From: Desertimonas sp963732335 | GTDB taxonomy: Bacteria; Actinomycetota; Acidimicrobiia; Acidimicrobiales; Ilumatobacteraceae | NCBI GenBank assembly: GCA_963732335.1 | Contig: CAVSZO010000027.1 | Location: 124,001 to 188,000 of the forward strand | DNA: 64,000 bases | Direction of reading: 5' to 3' | Program-made: the position numbers and the translations under genes | Shown: positions 55,224 to 64,000 of the stretch, one piece after another | Numbering within the stretch: position 1 is the first letter of the stretch | Layout: the number at the start of each line of letters is the position of its first letter | The notes under the pieces: generated by a model | Seen by the model: only the letters and a program-made list of their open reading frames with translations | Databases searched by the model: none | What the model was told of the DNA's origin: nothing

Positions 55224-55811
55224 ATGCGCGGCAGCCTGGTGATCACCGGCGACGCCGCCGCCGACGAGCTGCTCAACACCGACGGCACGGCGTTGCTGAT
55301 CGGGATGCTGCTCGACCAGCAGGTGCCGATGGAGATGGCGTTCCACGGCCCGGCGACGTTGCTCGAGCGGCTCGGCCACCTGGACGCCTCGAAGATCGCG
55401 GCGATGAGCGAGGACGACGTCGTCGGCGTGTGCTGCGCGAAGCCGGCGATCCATCGCTTCCCGGCGGCGATGGGGCGGCGGATCCACGCCCTGTGCGGCG
55501 TGCTCGCGTCGGACTACGGCGGCCGCGGCGAGAACGTCTGGGAGGGCGTGACGTCGGGCGACGAGCTGTATCAGCGACTGCGGTCGCTGCCCGGCTTCGG
55601 CGACGAGAAGTCGCGCATCTTCGTGGCGGTCCTCGGCAAGCGGATGGGCGTGCAGCCGGACGGCTGGCGCGACGCCGCCGGCAAGTTCGGCGACGACACG
55701 CCGCGCAGCGTCGCCGACTCGACCTCGCCCGAGACACTCGCCGCCGTGCGCCAGTGGAAGCGCGCCCAGAGGGCCGCCCGCCTCGACAAACAAGACCGCC
55801 CGCTTGGCTAG
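55224..55811 (+). CDS. HhH-GPD family protein (TIGR03252 type)
   Basis: An intact 195-residue protein. LLIGMLLDQQVPMEMAFHGP replaces the usual glycosylase helix, and LRSLPGFGDEKSRIFVAVLG is the helix-hairpin-helix. FGDDTPRSVADSTSPETLAA is typical of the actinobacterial TIGR03252 group. The canonical catalytic Asp/Lys of base-excision glycosylases is not obvious, so catalysis is uncertain. Confidence 0.83.
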   Translation: MRGSLVITGDAAADELLNTDGTALLIGMLLDQQVPMEMAFHGPATLLERLGHLDASKIAAMSEDDVVGVCCAKPAIHRFPAAMGRRIHALCGVLASDYGGRGENVWEGVTSGDELYQRLRSLPGFGDEKSRIFVAVLGKRMGVQPDGWRDAAGKFGDDTPRSVADSTSPETLAAVRQWKRAQRAARLDKQDRPLG

Positions 55812-55974
55812 GTGTCGAGGCCGCTGTCCCGCCGTCGATGCCGGCGAACAGCTGCTCGGTGATGTCCGGCTCGGGCTCGGGTGGCATTGCGCTCGTCGGC
55901 TCCTCCATGGCTGGAGCCAGGTCGACCATCGGCTGCGGTGTGGGATCCGGCGGCAGCCGAGGGTTTCGCCGGCC

Positions 55975-56673
55975 TCACGACGGCGATGAAACCGCCAGCT
56001 GGTCGAGCTGTTCCGGAGGTTGTCGCAGGGTGACGATCAGGATGTGGAGGCTGAAGGCGAGCACCCAGAGCGGGAAGATCAGCTCGACCACCGGAACCGT
56101 GCCCGTGGTCACCAGGAGCACGAGGGCGCCGACGTACCCGGATATCACCATCCACTTCGGCTGGAGGCCGAGTCGCATCGCGAGGGTCGTCGTCGAGATC
56201 ATGAACACGGCGGCCATGCGCATCGCGTAGACCGTGACCAGCTAGTAGGTGAGCCGCCGCCCATACGACCAGACGGCCGTCGTCGACTCGTCCGCGACAT
56301 TCGTCCGACGACACGACAAGACCACCGGCCACCGCACCGGTGACGAAGAGCATCGCCACGAACAGCAGGCCGCTGCCGAGGAACACGGTGGCGAAGAAGC
56401 GGTCCTCGTTCTCGCCGATGCGGTCGCGCACGACGCCGATGAACCACAGGAAGGCGATGCCGGCAAACGGCAGCAGGTTCAGGGCGATGATTCACCAGCC
56501 GCCGGTTCGAGTCGTCGAGCACCCAGTCGCCCGCTCGGCGCGAATCCTCCGGGACGGCGACCCGGACGAGGATCAGCGCTGGCAATGAGCAGGAGGGCGA
56601 ACAAGATCCCGGCGATGGCGGCGGCCTTCGGCGTGCGGATCGCCTTGCGTGACGCGATCGCACGTGTTTTCAC
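55975..56673 (-). CDS. Membrane protein, six spans, unknown (frameshifted)
   Basis: GTG 56673 begins TRAIASRKAIRTPKAAAIAG, then ILFALLLIASA. Through several breaks the chain reads RRAGDWVLDDSNRRLV, DRIGENEDRFFATVFLGSGL, LFVAMLFVTGAVAGGLVVSS, AMRMAAVFMISTTTLAM and GYVGALVLLVTTGTVPVVEL. No motif I know. It lies next to the polysaccharide genes. From 55812 to 55974 I see no gene. Confidence 0.55.
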
Positions 56674-56765
56674 CGGAGCGCGAGTGTAAGTCGGCGACCG
56701 ACTCCGATCCGTGATGCCTCCTCGCTCCCCCCACGTCTGCGTAAGCAGGTATGCCCGCCAAGGGC

Positions 56766-58173
56766 TTACACGCTTACACAGAGCCAGGTCGGGCTCACTG
56801 GTAGGTGTACGAGACGTAGCGCTCTCGTCGTTGGCGCGTTCGCCGACGAGCTGGGCGACACCTCGGCGTAGCGCGTCGCGGCGAACCCGGGGGCGACGAG
56901 GAGCAGCCAGAAGATCGAGTGGAAGGCGATCCTGCTCTCGGCGACGTTCTCGATGAAGGCGAACATGCCGACCGCCGCCCACCAGGCCATCGCCCAACTG
57001 GTTCCCCCGAGCGCCTCCCACCACGTCCGCCCGAAGCCGAACACGACGACGGCGAGCAGCAGCACGACGCCGACGCCGCCGAGGAACAGCAGCGTCTCCA
57101 TGAACGAGCTGTGGGCGCTGTCGAACTGCTGCCCGGTGCGTTCGAACAGCTCCGCTCGGTTGGCCGGATCGTCCCAGAACGAGAACCAGCCGAAGCCGAC
57201 CAGCCACCGGTCCTCGACGGAGTCGATGACGAAGTCCCAGATGTCCTGTCGTCCGGCGCGTTCGTCGTCCGTCCCGACGATGTCGGCGGCGATGCCGACC
57301 AACCACGGGATCGACACGACGGCCAGCCCGACGAGGACGGCGCCGACGGCCCGAACCTGCTTCACCGGCACCCCGCGTGTGACGAGTCCACGGCCGAACA
57401 GCAGCACGGCGAAGGCGGCGACGGCGCCGCACAGCGCCAGCCACCCGGTGGTGCTGGACGCCTCCAGAGCGACGACGATGTCGATGCCGGCGCACACGCC
57501 GATGGCGATGCGCACCCACAGGTCGTCGGTGAGCAGCCACGCGCCGATCGCCGCGACGATGCCGAGCGTGGCCACCGGGCTCAGCGTGTTGGGGTCGTTG
57601 AACAGCCCGATCCACGAGCCGTCGTCGGCGACCCGGGCCGACTCGAGGAGGATGGCGAGCACGAACGACGACGAGCGACAGCACGTGCAGCCCGATGAAC
57701 AACGACCACACCTGCTGGCGGAACGTCAGCCCATAGCCGAACCACATCGCCGTGAGGATGACGAGCGACATCAACAGCGCCTCTTGCGGCGTGCGCGCCG
57801 GCGACTCCGACCAGAACGCCGACAGCAACGCCCACACGGCAAGGGCGACAGGAGCCGCCATGGCGACGAGCAGCGACTCCGAGCGGGCCAGCGGCTTGGC
57901 GGTAATCGGCGTGACGACGTCGAGCACGAACAAGGCGGCGCCGAGCAGGGCGACGCCCCACATCGTGTACACGTACGGCCACCGCTCGAGCGACAACGGC
58001 TCGTCGACGACCCAACGGTTGAGCGACACGAACGGTGCCGACGACAGGCACACGACGATCAGCACCGCCGAGGTGATCCGGACGTAGTTGGCGGCACCGC
58101 GTGGTCCACTCGGCTGCGCCGCGACCGGGGGCGAGAGGCTGGGCGTCCGACTCGCCGTCGACGTCATCGCCAT
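56766..58173 (-). CDS. O-antigen ligase/polymerase-like membrane protein (frameshifted)
   Basis: ATG 58173 lies 9 nt after TAGCCT. About 12 spans: ITSAVLIVVCLSSAPFVSLN, ALLGAALFVLDVV, LVAMAAPVALAVWALLSAFW, then after a break near 57665 PNTLSPVATLGIVAAIGAWL. A large loop with SVEDRWLVGFGWFSFWDDPA and FDSAHSSFMETLLFLGGVGV is the Wzy/WaaL signature loop. It would join or ligate polysaccharide units outside the membrane. Confidence 0.77.
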
Positions 58174-58182
58174 GGTTGGCCG

Positions 58183-58188
58183 AGGCTA
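58183..58188 (-). promoter_or_regulatory. -10 box for ligase-like gene
   Basis: TAGCCT on the minus strand, 9 nt upstream of ATG 58173, overlapping the end of the upstream gene. Confidence 0.45.
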
Positions 58189-59824
58189 GTGCCGGTTCCA
58201 GGCACGGGGTCTCTGCGGCGGCGGCAGCTCGAGGAAGTCGTGCCGGCGAGGCACGAGGTTGGGGTTGTAGTACGGATCGCCGGTCAGCTCGGCACACCAC
58301 CGGGCAGTCGAGCCACGCCCGCTCCTCGGGGAGCACGCGACTGACCCGGGTGCGGCTCTCGAAGTGGTACCACACGGCCCACGGCGTCCACACGATGCGG
58401 TGGCCGGCGCGACGGAGCTTGAGGCAGAAGTCGACGTCGTTGTAGCTGAGTGGCAGCTCGGTGGGAAACCCGCCGACCTCGTCGAACGCAGCTCTACGCA
58501 CGAGCGCGCAGGCGGCGGTGACGCCGCTGCACTCCCGCTCGACGGCGAGCGGTCGCAGCGGCCACGGGCCGGGCGAGTCCCCGCGCCATCCGAGACAGGC
58601 ATGGTTGGGATCGCCGGAGTAGACGTGGCCACCGTGCTGCAGCGTGCCGTCGGCGAACAGCAGCTTCGCCCCGGCCATCGCCACGTCCGGCGCCTGCAGG
58701 TGGCCGACGAGCACCTCGACGCTGGCCGGCTCGATCAGCTCGGTGTCGTCGTTGAGCAGCAGCAGCAGGTCTCCGCTCGCGTGGGCGGCGCCGAGGTTGA
58801 TCTTCGCCGAGAAGTTGAACGGTGCGCTCGTAAGGCACGAGCGTCGATCGACGCGCCCGGCACCGCGGCGAGGGCGGCGAGCACGGGCGCCGGGGTCTCG
58901 GCGTCATACACGATGACGAACTCCAACTCGCGGTAGGTCGAGCGCTCGACGAGGCTGCGCACGGCGTCGAAGACGTAGCAGCGGGTCGCCCCCCACACGC
59001 GGCCGCTCGCTCCCCTGGTCGGGATGACGACGCTGACGAGCGGGCGCTCGGTGAGCCGGCGGACGACCCGGTAGCAGCCTCGTGGGGCGTCGAGCTCGAC
59101 GGTGGCGTCGATGCCGACCCGGGCGCAGTGGTCGGCGACGGCGCGGGCGCCGGCGGCCGGCGCCGCGGCCTCGTCGCCATCAGCGGCTGCGCCACCCGGC
59201 GCCTTGTGCTGGTGGCAGAGGATCCGCGGCACGTGGGCGATGCGGCCGGCCCGTTCGGTGAGCCGCAACACGAAGTCGTGATCGTGGGCGCCGTCGTAGC
59301 CGTCGCGGAAGCCGCCGGCAGCGTCGGCGAGGGCGCGGCGGGTGACGACGAGGCGGTCGATGTAGTTCTGGGCGCGCAGCCGCTCCGGCGAGAAATCAGG
59401 CTTGAACGACGGCGTGACGCTGACGCCGTCGGCGTCGATGACATCGTGGTCGCTGTAGGCGACGTCGACATCGCCCGCGGCGAAGACGGCGTCCATCGCC
59501 GCCAGCGCGTCGGGCTCGAGCACGTCGCCGTCGTCAAGGACGGCGATCAGCTCGCCGGCCGCCGCGGCCAGAGCGTCACGCCGGGCGGCGACGGTGCCGC
59601 CGCGGCGCTGGCGACGGAGCACCCGCACGCGCGGGTCGGCCGCGGCCGCCTCGGCGAGCATCGTGGCGACCCACGACGTCGGCGGAGCCGTCGTCGACGA
59701 TCACGTGCTCCCAGCCGGCGAACGTCTGCGCCCGCACCGATTCCAGGCACGCCCGGAGGTGGGCGGGCTCGGGGTCGCAGACGGGCGTCAGAACGGAGAA
59801 GCGCGGCGCCGCGTCGGTCGCCAT
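58186..59824 (-). CDS. Tandem family 2 glycosyltransferase (multiple frameshifts)
   Basis: ATG 59824 begins APRFSVLTPVCDPEPAHLRA, CLESVRAQTFAGWEHVIVDD: a first GT2 domain, with LIAVLDDGDVLEPDALAAMD as its DxD region and AHDHDFVLRLTERAG. A second GT2 begins PLVSVVIPTRGASG; LLLLLNDDTELIEPASVEV (after a break) is its DxD, and GFPTELPLSYNDVDFCLKLR the acceptor region. The end is PPPQRPRAWNRH. At least four breaks. It resembles rhamnan/O-antigen chain enzymes with two active sites. Confidence 0.75.
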
Positions 59825-59829
59825 GCGGC

Positions 59830-60174
59830 TCAGCGGACGCCGGCCCCGGCCGCCCTTGCCGAGTGGCCGGCGCGGCGACGCGTCCGGCGGGCGCGGTAGG
59901 TACGCCCGACGAACGTTCCGCTGAGCGCGTTCTTGACCTGGCGCGCGAACAGTGCGAGCGCCGGCGCACCAACCATTGCCCGGTCCAGCGCGGCGTACGC
60001 CTCGGTGAGCTCGCCGCGCAGCTCGCCGGCGGCCTGCTCGGCCTACTTGGCGGCGTCGCGGGCGGCGAGAAGGTCGGCACGGAGGTCGTCGTAGGACTGC
60101 TCGCACGGCCCGACGAGGCGCCGTAGCCGCTCGACCTCGGCTCGCAGGGCGGCCTCGGCGTCGACGTCGACCAT
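59830..60174 (-). CDS. Coiled-coil protein interrupted by an in-frame amber codon
   Basis: ATG 60174 lies 8 nt after TACACT. VDVDAEAALRAEVERLRRLV and DDLRADLLAARDAAK form a coiled coil, then TAG (60043-60045), then in the same frame AEQAAGELRGELTEAYAALD and RQVKNALSGTFVGRTYRARR to TGA 59830-59832, 5 nt before the GT2 start. Without the stop it would be 114 residues. The stop is a substitution, unlike the indels elsewhere. Confidence 0.5.
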
Positions 60175-60182
60175 CGGCGGCG

Positions 60183-60188
60183 AGTGTA
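60183..60188 (-). promoter_or_regulatory. -10 box of divergent promoter
   Basis: TACACT on the minus strand, 8 nt upstream of ATG 60174, facing TACCCT (60250-60255) for the plus-strand unit. Confidence 0.45.
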
Positions 60189-60249
60189 CACAGGGGTCCG
60201 CGGTGGCGATGGGGCGACGAAGTGCCGCCGTGCGAGCAGTCACCCTCGC

Positions 60250-60255
60250 TACCCT
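60250..60255 (+). promoter_or_regulatory. -10 box for plus-strand glycosyltransferase unit
   Basis: TACCCT ends 7 nt before ATG 60263. Confidence 0.45.
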
Positions 60256-60262
60256 CGCGGCG

Positions 60263-60528
60263 ATGGGCGCCAGCGAGTCGTCGGTCGAAGAACGTCTCGA
60301 CGAGTTGCAGCGGCAGTCCGAGGAGCGCCGTCGGGAGCTGCGTGAGATCGCCGCCGAACTGCCGGCGGGGATGAGCCGGCGGGCGATCCTGCGGTCGATG
60401 GCCGCTGACTTCCTGCATGCGCCGGCCAAGGGCGACATCGTCGTCCGGGCGTGGCGCAAGGCGGCGAGGGCACCGCGCGAGACCTACCTCGCGGTCCGCT
60501 ACCGGTGGCGCCGACCGGCCATCGATGA
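60263..60528 (+). CDS. Small coiled-coil protein ahead of glycosyltransferase
   Basis: GASESSVEERLDELQRQSEE, RRRELREIAAELPAGMSRRA, then a basic part DIVVRAWRKAARAPRETYLA. About 88 residues. The natural stop is probably the TGA that overlaps ATG 60525, one frame away from the frame read here. It may help assemble or locate the glycosyltransferase. Unknown family. Confidence 0.5.
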
Positions 60529-62400
60529 AACCGGTCGAGGTCTACGTCGCCGCCGCCGGCAACGCCTTCATGACCGATATCGCCGGCTGGCTCGTCGAGG
60601 CCGCATCGCTGTCTGGCCGCCGAGGCGCAGCTGGTCACCGACCGCCTCCCGGCCGACCCCGACGTCACCAACCTCGTCGTCGCGCCGCACGAGTTCTTCG
60701 TCCTCCATGGCGGCAGCGACGACGAGCTCAACGCCGCTGCCGCGGTGAGCATCCCGATCTGCACCGAACAGCCGCGGCACGCCGTGGTTCGCCATCGGCG
60801 TCAGCTTCTGCCGGCCCGCCGCCGCGGTGTTCGACATCAACGCCAACGGAGTCGACGCCCTCCGGCGACTCGGCATCGAAGCCCACCGGCTGCCCCTCGG
60901 CGGCGTGCCGAGCATGGTGGCCGAGCCCACCGACCGGGACCTCGACGTGCTGTTCCTCGGCGGCGACACGGAACGGCGTCGCGCCGTGCTGTCGACGCTC
61001 GGACCGCTGCTGTGGGACCGGCACAGCGAGCTGCGCCTGTTCCGCTTCACCGAGCCGGTCGCACGGCGGCGTGCCCGGTCTCGTGTTCGGCGCCGACAAG
61101 TACGCCCTGCTCGCCCGGTCGCGGATCCTCGTCAACATCCACCGCGACGACAAGCGAGCCCGGCTACTTCGAGTGGGCGCGCATCGTCGAGGCGATGGCC
61201 AACGGGACCACTGTCGTCACCGAGCCGTCGGCCGGCTTCGAGCCGCTGCGACCCGGGGTCGACTTCGTCGAGAGCGACGACATCGCCGGCACCGTCGCCG
61301 AGCTGCTCGACGACCCGGAGCGCTGCGCGGCGATCGGCAAGGGCGGGGCTTCCGCCGTGCTCGACGAGCATCCGCTCAGCCGGCGGTTGGCACCGGTTCT
61401 CGACCGACTGGACCACCTCGACGTGGCGCCCCGTGGCTGGCGGCGACAACGGGTCGTGCGGCGCAACAAGCCGATGCGCGCCGCCAAGCCGCCGTTGCTG
61501 CCGGTGTTCCGGCCCGCCGAGCCGCTCCGCGAACGGGTGTACCACGCCCTCCTCGCCGAGCAGCGACTGCAACGCGCGATCGAGTCGGTCCGCTGCCAGC
61601 TCGTCTACGGCGAAGCCGAACCACGACCTCGAGTTCACGACCCCGGCCTTCGACCGGGGCGAGCCGCGCCGGAGGTCAGCGTCGTCGTCACGCTGTTCAA
61701 CTACGCCGACGTCGTCACCGAGGCGCTCGAATCCGTCGCCGCGTCGACATGATGTCGACTTCGAGATCATCGTCGTCGACGACCACTCCACCGACGGCGG
61801 GCGCGACGTCGTGCGGCAGTTCATGGACGCCCATCCCGACCTCCCCGTGCTGCTCCTCGGCCGGGAGAACAACTGCGGCCTGCCGCAGGCGCGCAACCAC
61901 GGCATCGCCAGGACCCGAGCCGCCAAGGTGATGATCCTCGACGCCGACAACGCCGTCTACCCGACGTGTCTGCGCCGGCTCGCCGACGCCCTCGACGCGG
62001 ATCCCGGCGCCAGCTTCGCCTACGCCACGCTGGAGGCGTTCGGCGCCGAGCCAGGGCTGCGCAGCCATCTGCCGTGGCACGTCCCGTGGCTGTGCGCGGC
62101 GAACTACCTCGACGCCCAGGCGATGGTCCGCCGCGACGTGCTCGTGCGTCACGGTGGCTACCGCGAGGACGAGTGGATCTACGGCTGGGAGGACTGGGAC
62201 CTGTGGCTGCGCCTCGCCGTCGCCGGCGAGCGCGGCGTGCATCTCCCCGAGATGCTCGGCCGCTACCGCACCCAGCGGACGTCGATGATCACGATGAGCA
62301 ACCTCGCCGCCGACACGATGACCGCCCGTCTCCGCGACCGCTACCCGACACTCCCCTGGCCGGACCGGCGCGGATGGACCGGCCGGTGCGGACGTCATCG
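60525..62400 (+). CDS. Glycosyltransferase: GT4/CgeB-like domain followed by GT2 domain (multiple frameshifts)
   Basis: ATG 60525 begins KPVEVYVAAAGNAFMTDIAG. Through breaks: PDVTNLVVAPHEFFVLHGGS, FDINANGVDALRRLGIEAHR, RDLDVLFLGGDTERRRAVLS, FGADKYALLARSRILVNIHR, EWARIVEAMANGTTVVTEPS. These fit the CgeB/GT4-like C-terminal lobe. A GT2 domain follows: SVVVTLFNYADVVTEALESV, IIVVDDHSTDGGRDVVRQFM, KVMILDADNAVYPTCLRRLA (DxD) and WIYGWEDWDLWLRLAVAG. About 620 residues. The precise stop is unclear, near 62400. Confidence 0.72.
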
Positions 62401-62406
62401 CCTGTG

Positions 62407-62460
62407 CGCCATCGGAGTGTGTCGCGGTCGACACGTCCCGCGCCAAACACTCGGATGGCG
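62407..62460. terminator. Inverted repeat between convergent genes
   Basis: cgccatcggagtgt (62407-62420) and acactcggatggcg (62447-62460) pair with one G-G mismatch around a 26-nt loop. It is related in sequence to the repeat at 22068-22131, with the same mismatch. Confidence 0.5.
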
Positions 62461-62493
62461 CCGAGTCACGATCCCGCGAGCGCGGTCGACGAC

Positions 62494-63656
62494 TCAGCGA
62501 GCCATGCGGCGGCCCAGCCACCGGATCGGCGCGGTCGCCACCGGATGGCGGCGGCGGAAGCGGTCGTATCGCTCCAGCAGCCGGTACCACGGCCAGTTGA
62601 GGATCTTGTCGACCTCGTCGACGGCCGCCGATCGCGCCGCCTCCGACGCCCGCAGCTGAACCTCCAGCTCGGCGCGCCGTTGCTCGCGCAGCGCTCACGA
62701 AGCTCCGCCAGCTGGGCGTCGCGCATGCTCAGTGCCCGCTCCAGATAGCCGAGCTCGGACCGGGCGGTGTCGAGCTCGGCGATGCGGGTCCGCAGCTCGC
62801 GCTCCAACTCCGCGGCGCGCTCCTCCATCGCCGCGGCGTCGGCCCGCAGTCCGGCGAGCTGCTGGTTGAGGTCGGCCAGCTCGACCGATTGGGCCCGGCT
62901 GGCGGCCTCGTCGATCATGCGGCGTTGCTCGACGAGCAGGGCGGCGACCTGCTCGCCGACCGTCCGCTGCGCCGGCGACGCGCTTGCCGGCGTCGCCGTG
63001 ACCATGAACTGGTAGACGGTGGCGTCGGGGTCGGCCTGCAGTTCGGCGATCACCTGCGCCGGCCACCGCTCGGGTTCGACCGGCAACTCCGTCTCCTGCA
63101 GGCCGCGCCTGATCTCCAGCCATTCGACGACGTCGAGACCGGCGGAGGCGAACAGCTCCTCGACTCCTCGCCGATCGTAGAGATGGAGACGGCCTCGGTC
63201 GAGCAGCCCGCTGTCGGCGTACCGGAAGCTGCCCTCGAGCAGCTGCAGGCGGACGGCGCCGTGGGCCACGTTGGGGATCGACGCCACCACGCGGCCGCTC
63301 GGCGCCAGACGGGTCGTGAGGCGCCGCAACGCCTCGACGGGGTCGACGAGGTGCTCGAGCACGTCGAGGCACAGCACCACGTCGAACGGGTCGTCACCCA
63401 GTTCTGCCAGGTCGAGGCCCTCGACGTCGGCGATGACGACGTGGTCGCAGGCATCCTTCGCCAGCTCGGCCAGCTCCTTGTCGCGCTCGACTCCCCACAC
63501 CGAGCATCCCTGCGCCGCCAGCAGCCGGGCGACGGTCCCGTCGCCGCAGCCGACGTCGAGCACCCGGCTCCGGGCCGGCACGAGCAGGACGGCCAGCGAG
63601 TGCGGCTCGTCGAAGTTCATCGAGGGTGTCCGATCACCTGCGGCTCGATCAAACAT
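62494..63656 (-). CDS. SAM-dependent methyltransferase with C-terminal coiled coil (one frameshift)
   Basis: SRVLDVGCGDGTVARLLAAQ binds SAM; FDVVLCLDVLEHLVDPVEAL and RVVASIPNVAHGAVRLQLLE are the next strands of a UbiG-like methyltransferase. A coiled coil from about residue 240 (ELADLNQQLAGLRADAAAME) runs to a break near 62698, then ILNWPWYRLLERYDRFRRRH and APIRWLGRRMAR to TGA 62494-62496. WPWYRLLERYDRFRR-type tails occur in polysaccharide glycosyltransferase and cap proteins. ATG 63620 is another start. Confidence 0.82.
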
Positions 63657-63831
63657 GTGTCTCCATTCTGTCTACCCTCAACCGTCCGCGACGACTCGAC
63701 CCTCACTCGGCACCGGGCGCTCGATCGCCACGGCGCGCCCAGTCGCCGTGTTGCGTCTCGACCAGTCACATCCCACGGCCTCGACCCGCTCGGCGATGAC
63801 GTGGGCCCGCGGCCCTGCCGGAAAACCCTCG

Positions 63832-64000
63832 TCATCTCCGAACAAAGCGGATCACGAAGCCACTCTCCATCAGCAAGAGCACCAGATCCTTGAAGCTCAG
63901 CCAGAACGACCTGTTCGACAATCCGCTCAGTGGCTCCGCTGTGTTCTCGTCATACCACCGCCCGGCATACCGCTGGACCAACACACGCTCGTCCTGCGCA
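63832..64000 (-). CDS. C-terminal end of a probable methyltransferase (partial)
   Basis: The minus strand is open from the window edge to TGA 63832-63834, giving 55 residues: AQDERVLVQRYAGRWYDENT, LSGLSNRSFWLSFKDLVLLL, MESGFVIRFVRR. The SFWLxFKDLxxLLxxSGF ending is like that of class I methyltransferases in glycan clusters. The 5' part lies beyond the window. The 175 bp up to 63656 hold no gene that I can see and should contain the promoter of the methyltransferase at 63656. Confidence 0.5.
   Translation of the reverse strand, partial: AQDERVLVQRYAGRWYDENTAEPLSGLSNRSFWLSFKDLVLLLMESGFVIRFVRR

Overview
The window is high-GC actinobacterial chromosome, most likely from the class Acidimicrobiia. 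The signs are a mycothiol-conjugate amidase (Mca), a wax-ester synthase/DGAT, an F420-type luciferase-like oxidoreductase, a homodimeric AceE pyruvate dehydrogenase, a type VII-like (WXG100/LXG-style) toxin operon, and many start codons preceded 6-10 nt upstream by a TANNNT -10 box (leaderless promoters). No rRNA, tRNA, CRISPR array or complete IS was seen. About half the genes carry one or more single-base frameshifts, mostly in G or C runs. Because this also hits housekeeping genes (lipA, sucB, argJ), I read it mainly as uncorrected sequencing error, and I give such genes as one span with the break positions.

Layout. 1-2.6 kb: end of a RecB-family nuclease, a PAP2 phosphatase and a wax-ester synthase. 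2.6-13 kb: epimerase, SDR, S9 peptidase, AbiEi-like protein, thermonuclease, YdjC deacetylase, Mca fused to an SCP2-like tail, PEBP lipoprotein, rhomboid protease. 13-16.4 kb: luciferase-like oxidoreductase, acyl-CoA synthetase, fasciclin-domain protein. 16.45-18.06 kb: a segment of different style (Shine-Dalgarno starts, GGC-rich codons) with two Tat-type exported proteins and a phage-terminase-like fragment, possibly transferred. 18.3-22.1 kb: HdeD-like protein, serine beta-lactamase-fold lipoprotein, membrane protein, lipoprotein. 22.1-28 kb: a minus-strand lipoate/2-oxoacid dehydrogenase operon lpd-sucB-lipB-lipA-pepP, with lipB and lipA read as one frame. 28-37.5 kb: MarR-argJ, a second AbiEi-like protein, esterase, SDR, nitrilase-GH125 pair, cystathionine-synthase-like enzyme. 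37.5-40 kb: a three-gene partner/toxin/immunity operon. 40-49.7 kb: a cyclase-ATPase-TPR signalling protein, phosphofructokinase, cupin, RNase HI, AceE and a membrane protein. 49.8-55.8 kb: CoA-transferase/citryl-CoA lyase pair with a divergent IclR regulator, VOC protein, alpha/beta hydrolase, MetE-like protein, HhH-GPD protein. 56-64 kb: a cell-surface polysaccharide cluster (Wzy/ligase-like protein, several glycosyltransferases, coiled-coil proteins, methyltransferases).

Links between genes. Lpd, SucB, LipB and LipA make and use protein-bound lipoate, and AceE at 46 kb would supply the E1 of pyruvate dehydrogenase. Mca belongs to thiol detoxification. The 50 kb cluster looks like a regulated acid catabolic unit. 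The 38-40 kb operon looks like a competition module.

Two repeat families stand out. One is a multi-hairpin element at 3' ends between convergent genes (2.6, 43.7, 49.0 kb) whose stems show compensatory base changes. The other is a 66-bp repeat placed within about 30 nt of three start codons (5.1, 26.5, 51.8 kb), one copy flanked by a 12-bp direct repeat that duplicates the start of sucB.
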